The notes under the pieces: model-generated
Seen by the model: the letters and a program-made list of their open reading frames with translations, nothing else
What the model was told of the DNA's origin: nothing
Databases searched by the model: none
Position numbers and translations under genes: made by a program
Part shown: positions 1-10,440 of the stretch, one piece after another
Position numbering within the stretch: the stretch's first letter is position 1
How the letters are laid out: the number at the start of each line of letters is the position of its first letter
Source of the DNA: Oscheius tipulae
Taxonomy: Eukaryota > Nematoda > Chromadorea > Rhabditida > Rhabditidae
Assembly (NCBI GenBank): GCA_037178975.1
Contig: JASJZH010000006.1
Coordinates: 7,874,001-7,938,000 of the forward strand
Reading direction: 5' to 3'
DNA: 64,000 bases

Positions 1-1
1 C

Positions 2-520
2 ATGACTCCTACCCATTTTGTCGGCATCGGCACTACTCCGTTCAACGCCTACATCTTCATCAGTACCTTTAACACCATGCATTACACTTGCGGAGGTGGA
101 TTCCAGGGTAACTTTCCCTACAAAATGTTGAGTTTTTGTCAGTTTACTTGAGCAATTCCGCTTGCATGGCCGCAGCATGGACAGGACCCAGTTCTGAGCA
201 ACTAAATGCGTACAGATACAAGTACGAGCAAGGTTCGAATGCAACCCCGGAAACAGCTTGTGTGTAAGTCTTGCGTCACTTTTCTGTGGAAATAGTTTTC
301 AGGCTAGCTAACAATTTCCTGAACGGCTGGGAGCAGCAATTTTTGAGCGTTTGTGGAAGTACCTCCAGGGACACTCAGTTCTGGGGATGTGAATACGCTC
401 GTATAGATGTGTTCACCCGATTCCCGGCGTGCCCAACAGGCTGTGTTTGTAAGTTTTTATTGAGAGTTCAAACATTCACACGAACTTATAGTGCCCCACA
501 ACGGTGGTATCATAGGCTGA
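2..520 (+). CDS. Cysteine-rich secreted protein, DUF19-like (3' part, gene A)
   Basis: The window opens inside this gene. Four exons can be read: about 2-107, 143-263, 303-448 and 492-520, with introns of 35-43 nt and a TGA stop at 518-520. The protein is cysteine-rich and contains the block WGCEYAR, which recurs in the next gene downstream, so the two are tandem paralogues. Cysteine spacing resembles nematode DUF19 (T20D4.11-type) or chondroitin-proteoglycan-4-like secreted domains; this family call is from memory. The 5' end and signal peptide lie outside the window. No catalytic motif is visible. Function unknown; extracellular location is inferred from the paralogue's signal peptide. Confidence 0.5.
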
Positions 521-566
521 AGAAGAATGTCTTCCTTCCGGCTGCATGCTATTTAATTGTAAATGG

Positions 567-572
567 AATAAA
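567..572 (+). terminator. AATAAA poly(A) signal of gene A
   Basis: Canonical AATAAA 47 nt after the stop codon of the first cysteine-rich gene. Confidence 0.6.
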
Positions 573-1487
573 GAAGTTATCGACCTTTGTATTCTCTGTT
601 TTCTTGAAAATTGAGGTTGAGGCTTTATGTGGTGGTGGTCTCGGAGCAGGACAAAAGTGTGAGGCCGAGTCTTATTAATTTCAAACAGGTAGATAAGCTC
701 AAAGAAAATGTATTCATACCTACAAAAGGTACATCTTTGAGGCCCTTAGAAGCCCTAAAAAAAAGTAAAAAAAAGGTTTGCAGCAAATAATCTCGTCTCA
801 ATCGTACTTGAGGTGCTAAATAGCCAAGGTTGGCTGCCCAGCTCATCTGGTTTGGTTCCTGCAGGCAGGCATAACGCCCATGGTTTGTGTTTACAAACAT
901 AATCTTTTGTGGAAACCGTTTTTTTACAGCCTGCTATGGTTTCGATAAGCTGTAGGTGACTACGTCAAAATGAGAAGTATATGTAGGTCGCGTTTTAAAA
1001 TTTTCTAGAGGTTCAAGAGTGGGAAAGTAGCTGTGCCTCGTCCTCGTCTAATTTTACAAGTTATTTATCTGTCTCTTTCGGAAAAAAAAGTTCTTCAAAT
1101 CATCGGTCTTGGCTGTAATTATTAGTTAGAAATCCGTTAGCTTCGAAGAGAAGCTGTATGCTTCAGCATATGAAATGGAGTCCATGGTTCACTTGACGTT
1201 TCGATCCTGCCCTGAAGGTTCCAAGCTGATAAAGTTAATAGGTTTTCAGTACTTACAGAGACGTTTGTGTCGAAACAAATAACGCACTAACATTTGAAAA
1301 CTCAAGCAATACCAAAAACGGTAGTAGCCACACCCTTGAAAGTAGCCGAAAAATGTGTCACCTATCCTTACGCGAGCATCCAGCTCATAAGCTCTGTTAA
1401 TCTGATAAGCGCACCCTCTCGGAAGCTCGACTGGTAGTTGCTAACAGTTGATAAGGATTGATTTATGGCACAAATTGCCACCCGCGT
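573..1487. other. Intergenic, no gene seen
   Basis: Between the two tandem cysteine-rich genes I see no exon with supporting splice sites. The upstream regulatory region of gene B presumably lies here. Confidence 0.4.
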
Positions 1488-3048
1488 ATGGTGATGCGCG
1501 TCGTTCTCTCCTCTATCGTTGTTCTCCTGGCTATCGGAGGTTTCATATAGTTACTTGCCCCATAAGTTTTGATTTTAAGGTGCCCTTGCCGATTCCTGTC
1601 CCACAGCTTCAAATTCCACATGCAACTATGACGTTCTGAGGTGCTGTGATGATCAGTTCCAAAAAACACTTGGACTATCAAACTGCACCGGTAAGTACTG
1701 CTAGTCGAGAACACTTTATTATCAGGCTATAGGCAATCACTGCACATAGTCTGAGAATTAGGAAAAGCATTATGATTCAGCCATACGATCAACGTTGTGA
1801 AAATGAATTCTTACGAAAGTGTGATGCGGAGAATGTTCCATTACCCCATTGTGTCGAGGTTAAACCGTTTTTAAAGCACATGCTTACGGTAATGAGATCG
1901 ACTCTGATAACAAAATAATGTACAGTAGAAACTTTCGCCGGGCTAGTAGTGAGCAAGAAAATTGATCAGTATTCGTCGATAAAAGTTTGTCGCGAACAAT
2001 ATTGACGTGAAACGACGTTTTATAAGCCCGTGAAAACTTTCTTGCGGGTTTCAGTTGTGTAATAGAATGAATTACTTATAAAGACAACCTAAAAACGTTA
2101 TGTTTTCAGGAGCCTTCTACGACGAGCCAGAATGCCATCAAAGAGACATTGAGAATCTGTATGCTGGTGGCACGCAGAATCTCCTGAAAGTATGCAGGTA
2201 AGCGGTTTTTTTCACTTCCTGTTGTCCTCAATTTGACATGAAGACATACTTTTTGTGAACCCAGTCCAAGACCAAGGCCCTGCCCTTGCTATCAGCAGTA
2301 GCCACGTTTTATTGGTTAGAGGGACTAACACAAGCAATCCGTTTTCAGCGCCTTTAACACATTTTACCAATGTCTTGGCAAGTCGTCGGGCGATTGTACC
2401 TCGATTCAGTTCCACATGAACCATGGAATGGACCTTGGGTAGGAAACAAGCAGATTTTGTAACCAATTTGTTACAGAAGTGCTATGCAGCTTGTCTCTAT
2501 CTACAAGCAGTACGGTTTCGCATGTGGCGCTGGTCTGGACGGTGAGTTTGATATCTTTTCTACTGATCTCAGAGCCCAATTCAACCGAGAAGCGGAAGTA
2601 TTTGATATTTTCAGCTTTTGTGAACGCTGACAAGTGCATGTCCGGCGTCTTTACTCAGAATACCACTGCCACAAAGATTGCCAGCTGTCGTAACAAATTC
2701 GGTAGTAACTTGCGCTCTCAATGGGCCGAACACTGCTCGTAGGTGACTACCTGACTTTCCAAGCCATTTTTTCAGATACTTTCAAGAGTACACCGGCTGC
2801 TTCCAGAAGACGTTCAGAGATGCGTGTGTAGTAGAAGGAAGTGGGTTGGAAGCCGGCTGGTGGGGCTGTGAGTACGCGAGACAAGGAGCTCGTTCCAACA
2901 TGCATGACTGTTTCGTACAGTGTTCTTGTAAGTAGCTCTATTTGCTTTTTTGATCATGTTTACAGCTACCTTAAAAATGGGACAGCCTGTCCAATCTGCC
3001 ATGCAATTCAACTCAAAGCTCTTCGAATTCCCCAAGAAGAACATGTAA
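1488..3048 (+). CDS. Cysteine-rich secreted protein, DUF19-like (gene B)
   Basis: ATG at 1488 begins a hydrophobic signal peptide (MVMRVVLSSIVVLLAIGG). Later exons in order carry a CNYDVLRCC block (after the acceptor near 1610), a block starting AFYDEPEC (after the acceptor near 2109), then exons after acceptors near 2349, 2476, 2615 and 2776, and a last exon ending at TAA 3046-3048. The C-terminal part has WGCEYAR as in gene A. Many paired cysteines suggest a disulfide-bonded extracellular domain of the nematode DUF19 type. One oddity: an open segment with cysteines around 1733-1886 lies between two exons that join in phase without it; it may be an intronic relic or an alternative exon. Function unknown. 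Confidence 0.6.
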
Positions 3049-3066
3049 AAGAACACCTCTCTAACC

Positions 3067-3072
3067 AATAAA
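3067..3072 (+). terminator. AATAAA poly(A) signal of gene B
   Basis: AATAAA 19 nt after the TAA of gene B. Confidence 0.6.
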
Positions 3073-4569
3073 TGTTTATTCTGCTTGTTCACCAGCCGTC
3101 TTTGGCCACTGCGCTACCCTCCTAGAAACCCCAATAGGATCCACGGGGATCGAGTTGCCGTATCCCCCTTTCTAACTATATAACCATGTGTTTATTGTCT
3201 TTTATTCTATATTAACTTTACCTTCGTTCAAACACCCGACAAGCATACCGTCTTTTTGCTCGTTTGGACTTTTGAATTCTGGCTGTGTTGTTGTAGTCCA
3301 GCTAGCTGCGTCGTCGTATCTAACCTACCTCCCTAGTTTATCACTTTTTTTGTCTTTTTCGATCGCTTCGGCTGATATAAGCGAACAAACACAAAACCGT
3401 GTAAATGTTGTGTACCTTAGGTTAGTCCAGAGTGACAGTGGCTGGCCGAGAAGAAACTTTCGGAACTTTCTTTTTTTTTCTTTTTGTTCTGCGCCCTTCT
3501 CTGACGAGACGGCCCGAAGTTGGACCAAGTAAGAGTCTCAACCGCGGGAAAGTCCAGGATAGTCGTGTGTTAAATCTTAAAAAAGTTGGTAAAGACTCGG
3601 CCTGAAAAGCACCTCGTTGCAGAGACAGGGAGAAACAGCGTGAGAGTCTCATTACTTTCTCATTACATACTTTCTTATGAGTCATTTTAGTCCAGAATCA
3701 CTCTCTTTTTCTTTTCCTTTTGGCTTTTTCTTCTACAATTATATTGCGTTTTGCCGAAAACGTACACTTGGTTTTTGAACGCACAGAACAGCGCGGGCTC
3801 AGAAGACACTCGAACATGTTCTCCATCCGAACTGATTTTCTCCTCGGTTTTAAGAGGGATTACATGCAATGATCCCGGTAAGATAGACGAGAGACAAAGA
3901 GGCATCCAGACACCGAGACAAAGAGTCGGAGAGTCTTATGAAAGGTCTGGTGAAACCACGATCTCCACATCATACATTATGCTGAGGTGGCATCCAGTGG
4001 CTCGGATTCAGTCGACTGACCTATCTATCGATACCTGGAAAATTTCCTGCATAATGTGATTTTACCGGTGGCAGACTATTTCACGTTCTTTTAGTAATTA
4101 CGGTCGATATCGATAAAAGTTGATTGAAATAACATCTGCGTCTTTTTTTATCGTGTCTATTGTGTGCAATACCATCGAACTGCCCTATACTTTCAGGAAT
4201 CATCACTCCTGGAAAGCTTACGGTGCTTTCATATCCGGTTCTTCAACTCCGGCCTCAAAAACTCGTTAGCGCGTCGCTGTTGTCCACACAATTCTATTGC
4301 TACGGTAGCGAAACCTATTTTTTTGTTTCTGGAACCTGCTACATGGGACAGGGTCTTCTACTGTTTTCGACCTTTTTAGTACCAGAATCGTTTAGAATAG
4401 CTCTACGAATCACTCCGTAATCTGGAAGGATTTGAGACTATCTATGCCTTCATTAACTTTCTTCAGAGTTCTATGAAACTTTAGGAATTCAAGAAGGTTA
4501 ATGGAAATGCTGGGACAAAGGGGAACCTTCCAGTCAAATTGGACAACTTTTGTAGTAGTCGACTAGAAA
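3073..4569. other. Intergenic, no gene seen
   Basis: Open frames here (for example 3751-4059 and 4160-4420) have no homology I recognise and no coherent exon chain. Treated as noncoding. Confidence 0.4.
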
Positions 4570-4980
4570 ATGCGCGTCATATACGCTGTTTTTACAGTTA
4601 CTGATGAAATCATTATCTTGCCATCGACATCTGGCGTTTGCGGGCGACTCTACCACAAAGATCTTTGTTTTCTTGATCCCAGTATTCGGCATGAAAAAGG
4701 TGAATAATACTTTGTATTTAACTTATTGTTGGCAAGATAATGATTTCATGAAAATGATTTCATGTACTTTTCAGATTGTTCCCATTTTATGCGTCAACGG
4801 AAGCTCACATTGGACCAATCCTGCGTCACTTCCTTCATAGAATGCAGAAATCGGCTATTTGCACCGTCCCGCCCTTTTGAGACCATATTTATACCTCACA
4901 TCTTCTCAAACATTACCTTCTCTTTCTCCTTCGCCACACCTGAGCAGCTCCAAACTTTCGGCAGATGCAACAACCGCTAG
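4570..4980 (+). CDS. Possible small two-exon protein, 111 residues
   Basis: ATG at 4570 opens a frame to a GTGAAT donor at 4700; an acceptor TTTTCAG ends at 4774, and the frame continues in phase to TAG 4978-4980. The predicted product is 111 residues with six cysteines. It has no clear signal peptide and no domain I recognise. Support is only the intron with good splice signals and preserved phase, so it could be chance. The next gene, PANK4, starts 1.07 kb downstream on the same strand. Confidence 0.25.
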
Positions 4981-6045
4981 GCATGACGACCACGACCAGC
5001 TGCAGCACCAACTCTTCCCAGCAGTGCACAAGTACCTGTGGACGTGGACAAACGTCAGAATTCTGTAGTTCTGACCAGTCTCTCTTAGGCAACATAGTGA
5101 CAGAGAGCTGGTCGTAGTAACGAGCTAGTCATAGAAAGAAGTTACAGAACTGAGACCGCTTCAAGTCCTGTACTCTGAACCCTGATTTCCCGTACAAGCG
5201 CTAGGCTAATTCGTGTAAGAACTTATGGGTGACTTAGTTTCAACACCCTTCCATGTAGCTCAGCATTCCCAACCATTATCGCCTCGGGTTTTATAATAGT
5301 GTGAATATTTGCTTCGTAGCACATCTATTAGACCATTGCGCCACAGTTTTCCTCGCTATTCAACCATCTCTCTCGCCCAACTCTTCGCTTCATCATAGTC
5401 TAATATTTTGTCGAATACATTTTTTTGTAGATCTCATAACAAGATGAGTTTCCCTGAGGGTGGACTGTCGTCTAGTCTAGCCTAGAACACAGAAGAGCAT
5501 CAAAAAACTTCCAGGCTCACGCAGATTGGCTCAGCTGCGTAGCCCAGAGTTTTTAATTCAAAGAATGCTTCTCGAAGTTGAAATGACATTTCTGAAGCAT
5601 TTGAACTATTATTAGTGAATGAAAGTTTTGTCTGAATGTCATACTCTTTTTTACTCTCAGGAAGGAACTGCTTCCAAATCTTCCAAGTTCCTCAAATTTT
5701 CAGATAAATTCGATACTCCCTCAAATTATTGTACTTGAGATAATGTCCGAGTGTGTTAGTCTTGTAAGAGACCCTGACGACCAAGATTTTATCAGAAATT
5801 GCCTTCTTTGTAGTATACAGCCAGTTGACTATTGATTGCATCAGCTGCACTGTTCCTTATAAGAAAGGGCTGCAATCGATTTTCGATAGATACATTGCCA
5901 TCTTTCATTGTTCAGAAAAAAAAATCGTGGTGTTTTGTCCATCTCAGCGAATTCCGGCTTGATTAGATTGTGTTCCCTATCAGGTGATCCAGGAGTACTT
6001 TGCCGTGTGTGCTGCTTGGCCGGTTACAGGCCATTTTCGCGGAAA
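4981..6045. other. Intergenic, no gene seen
   Basis: No exon chain recognised. The 3' end presumably contains the PANK4 promoter. Confidence 0.4.
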
Positions 6046-9000
6046 ATGGACGCAGAAGACTATTTCACCCACGATGAGCTGATTCTCAGCCGACATGGAT
6101 CCGTAGCAGAGTGAGTTTCAGATAATTTTTGTGCTTTCATTGGCCAAGAGCACTTTTCAGTCATAGATCAGCGAAAACACCATTTTGGACCCTTTCAGAG
6201 AGGCTAGCATACTCACTCGTGGGCGTTTAAATAACGGTTTATCATTTATCAACACTCATTTGAACGGTCCACCTTTTCGTCAAGAAACGAAATGCGAACT
6301 CTTTCGTTTGACTAGGCCTTCTTGGTCCTATAAGTACATAATTTTGTCTGTTCTTCATTCTCAGAGTGCCGGACAAATAACAATCCGTTTCTTTGGATTG
6401 TCTTTTCCCCATTTCCTGGATTAAAATCTTCAGTATTGGTTAACCAACGACCATGTTTGAATAGATGTACTTCATAACTTCGTTCGTTTTGACTTTCATA
6501 GTCGTTTCTATGCATACAATACGTTTTAAGTCCACTGAAACTTCAACTACTGAAATGTATTTTAATGTCAGTGGTGACAGAAAGACGTAAGTTTGTGTTT
6601 TTTCAGCTCAAATTAATACGAGAAGTCAGGAAGCTCGTTTTGCATCGGTAAATATAGTATGGGATGATACTACATTAGTAACTAAATAATTTTCTACAGT
6701 TAGCTACTTTCTCATGTTCCTATCAGATGGCATATCGCGTAACGACAAAGAAAAACTAGTCACTTTGAGTTTTTAGCAAAGTTTTCATCTTCAAAATTTT
6801 TGATATGCTCAACTTTTAAAAGTATTCGCGCACTAATGCAAAGTGTGTCGTATTGTATCGCTCGCTCAGTTCAAACACAAAATGCAGCTGATAGGCAGTG
6901 CTCTTCCCTCTGCTCATGATCCTCTTCCAGTTTTGACGTGATGAAAAGAAAGCTGGAACTGCAATCCTGTATTCCGTCCGTCCTTCGAAATGTGGAAAAG
7001 ATTCGGCGGATCTCTTTTGATATAGGTAAGGAAATGTTTGTTTGTTTTATCTGATTTTCAGGTCAAACCGTGGTCAAAATCGCTTATTCTAGCAATGTGA
7101 CAAAAAAGCAGACAACCCCTGATGGCAAGGTAAGTTTTCAAAATATTCTGGTAGCTTCAAACTTGCAGGTAACGGATTGTCCCACAAAATCTCTGCATAT
7201 GCACTGCATCCAAGTCAGGCTAGAGGATTTTGAAGCTGTTCTTGAATACTTATCTGAGGCGAGCATTACCATTTTTTTTCACGCGCTATTTCAGAAGAGT
7301 TTGATCGATGAAAAGCAAGCAACCTTTATTAGCAACTACAACACAATCAAATTCGAGGATCTCATCAAGGAGAAACTTCATCTTCAGTGAGCGAAACGTT
7401 TTTTCTAACAATTCAATTTTTGTAGGCTCCATAGAATTGAACAGCTTCACTGTCTTGTTCATGGGACCAACTTCCTCATTAGAAATATCGAAGACGAATC
7501 GTTCACCTATGATCACTACGACGAGGAGTGCAAGTATGCTTTGTAAATTATGATTAGACATGGCTCAAAAGAAGCCCTGCCTTTGTCAAAAAGGGATGAA
7601 CCCAACAAAAACTAAAAAATGGAAAGATTTAACACCTTTCAGATACAAGTTCCTGACCCTTCGACCTTCATCTGTCTACCCATACCTGTTGGTCAATGTT
7701 GGCACTGGTACTTCTTTCATTCTCGTTGAAAGTGACTCAAAATATCGTCGAATCGCTGGAAGTACCCTAGGTGGCGGTGCTTTCTTTGGAATCGCTCGAC
7801 TATTGACTCTTCGAGGTTGGTCCCCAGTCAAACACCGTTTATTTAGTTTTTAGATGGCAAAGAGTACGAACTTGATGATCTATTGCATCTAGCGGAAGAG
7901 GGAGACCATCGCTTTGTTGATTCTCTCGTTTCGGATATTTACGGCCAAAAGTGAGTGGTTACCAGTACATTTCCATTCCAACACTTACAGTGCCGAAATT
8001 GCCGGTCTTCGAGGCGACATCATTGCTGGCTCGTTCGGAAAATGTGCAGTTGGAGCAGAAGAAATTATGCGGAATCCGGACTATGTGAAACACGCCATCA
8101 GAAGCTTGCTATTCATGATTGTCAACTGTATCGGACAGCATACTTTCCTCTACGCGAGCCAGTTAAAAGCAAAACACGTCTTTTTCAACGGCTTCCTCAT
8201 TCGCAACCACAATGTGATCATGAGATCGGTGGACTATGCCGTTCAGTTCTGGAGTCAGAAGACAATCCATGCCTATTATCTCCGTCATGAGGGCTATACT
8301 TCGGCTATTGGAGCCTATCTTGAAGGAGGTAGTCGCTTCACGAACGGATCAGGAAAGCTTTGCTGTAGGAATCCTTGTGATTCTCAGGAAATTAGCTTTT
8401 CAGGGGAAGAGGAGCGACTTTCCTGGCATGAATACTATCGAGGCTGCTCGGAACTCGGTCGATTTGTCCCTACTGCTCCTCTGACGGCTGGATTCACTGC
8501 AGGAGTACTGGAATTGGAATGTACCAACATGCGTCTCCGCCCCTTTCCCTTGCTGGCTGAAGGGATCCCTGTTCGCTACTTTTCTCTGTTTTGCTTCAAG
8601 CTTTACTTTCAGGACTACAAGCCCGACGAAGTGAACCTCAACGCCGACAAGGAAGACAGAGACTTCTGGTTGACGATCATGAAGAAGAGCACGAAATCGG
8701 TTATCGCTAAGGCCATCGAGTCGCAATGTGCCGACAATACAGCTGAAGCTCGAGGAGCTGCCTTTGAGAAAGACTACCACAAGCAGATCGAGATCATTCG
8801 GGAGAAATCATTGTAAGAAAACGGTTTTCGCAGTAACAGGCTACTTTAGCGCTTACGGTAGCTGTACTGTTCGCAACCTTCTGGATCTCCGTGAACAGCT
8901 ACTCAACGAACATGGCTTCGATGACACCTATCTTAACGTATGTTCTGTTTTTATCATTCCATGTACAGGTTTCAGCAAAAACGCTTGGAAAACAGAATCG

Positions 9001-9972
9001 CTCTCTCTAGCCTCCGGGAAGTTCTCACCAAAATCGACAGCATTACCGACGAAAAACAACGACTCTTCATGGTCTCCAAAGGAATCTTGGCTGGAAATGT
9101 GTTCGATTGGGGCGCACAGAAAGTGGTCGAGATGATGCAGAGCCAGGAGGGACTCTCATTCCACAAGGCCATCGACCAAGTCCCTGGTAGGGTTTACACG
9201 TAATGTATATTTACATAGTTTTAGAGCGTCCTTGGCTTGAAGACTCTTATGACCAGTTCGAGCAGAGATACATGAGTCAACGCTACCGATGTGCTGTCAT
9301 ATTTGTGGACAACAGTGGCTGCGACTGTATCCTCGGAGTGATTCCGTTCGCTAGGGAGCTTGCACGTGCAGGAACCAAGGTAAACACAAGTTTTGTAACG
9401 TCAAGAAGATTAAAATCATGCGTTAACGCGGTCTATTCTCCCTTGTCAATGTTGCTTTCAGGTCATCATCGTCTCTAACCTCAACCCAGCCCTCAATGAC
9501 CTCACCTACAGTGAAATGCTCGACTTTGTCGATGAATTGAAAGCTGCCAATAATGTCCTCCGGAAAGTTATTGATGATGGGATGCTGCTATTCAACCACT
9601 CTGGCCAGAGCTCTCCGTGTCTGGATCTGAGGTAGTGTTATCTCAATTGCTAAAATAATTTGGTTCTAGGAAAGTTCACGACGACCTGAACCGCCAGGTT
9701 CTCGATGAGGGTGTTGATTTGGTTGTTCTCGAAGGCATGGGACGCGCTCTTCACACAAATTTCAGCGCCAACTTTACTTGTGACTCGCTAAAGGTACTCT
9801 TCTGTGTTATTAGAGTTGATTTATTTATTTTCAGGTGGCTATCATCAAGACCGAGTGGCTTGCCAAGAGAATGGGAGGAGAGCTCTTTTCGGTCGTTTTC
9901 AAGTTCGAGAGGGGCAAAAACAACGACGAAGCTTTAGAAACAATGCGACTTCGTGCCTATACACTAGCTTAA
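6046..9972 (+). CDS. PANK4: PANK4-type 4'-phosphopantetheine phosphatase (pseudo-pantothenate kinase plus DUF89)
   Basis: Exon 1 (6046-6110, starting MDAEDYFTHDELIL) joins exon 2 at 6931 in phase across an 820 nt intron. The N-terminal half aligns along its length with the pantothenate-kinase fold (blocks SFDIGQTVVKIAYSS, YPYLLVNVGTGTS, LRHEGYTSAIGAYLE). The C-terminal half is the DUF89 metal-dependent phosphatase (LLAGNVFDWGA-like block, VDNSGCDCILG with the catalytic Asp-Asn pair, ALNDLTYSE, VLEGMGRALHTNF). Known family role: PANK4 dephosphorylates 4'-phosphopantetheine and related metabolites and lowers CoA synthesis; vertebrate PANK4 lacks kinase activity. Here the usual DIGG nucleotide motif reads DIGQ and the second glycine-rich loop is degraded, so kinase activity is probably lost while phosphatase residues remain. 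About 14 exons; stop TAA 9970-9972. Confidence 0.92.
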
Positions 9973-10033
9973 GATGCTTTACTTCAAGAAGAAAAAAAAC
10001 CGGTATTAAATTATCGAATTCGGGCTCAAAACT

Positions 10034-10039
10034 AATAAA
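10034..10039 (+). terminator. AATAAA poly(A) signal of PANK4
   Basis: AATAAA 62 nt after the PANK4 stop codon. Confidence 0.6.
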
Positions 10040-10440
10040 TATTTTTATTGTTTTATTTTTTTTATTGTCAAGAAAAGGGCGATTTCCTAAGTATACAAAA
10101 TCTGGACTCATTTAGCTTTAGAGCTTTTTAGTTTTAGACGGCATTCCTCAAAAATTGGTTGATGGAATATTATCCACGTGAGTAATGCATTTTTGGAGGA
10201 ACAAAAATCAAAGGCAGACTGTTTACAGCTTCCCGCTTCACAGAACACTCACTTGTCTCAACTTGGGACAAAGTGCATTAGCCGAGCTTTTTTCGATCTC
10301 CATACTATAGCAGCTATCTGACACCGGGTGCAGATTGCTTAACAGTATCAGTTACAATCGCTTATCTTTTTGCTCACCGACACTTTTGTGTGTTCCTCTC
10401 TAAATTTAAGGGAGGGCTACATCAATAGACAAGATTTGTA

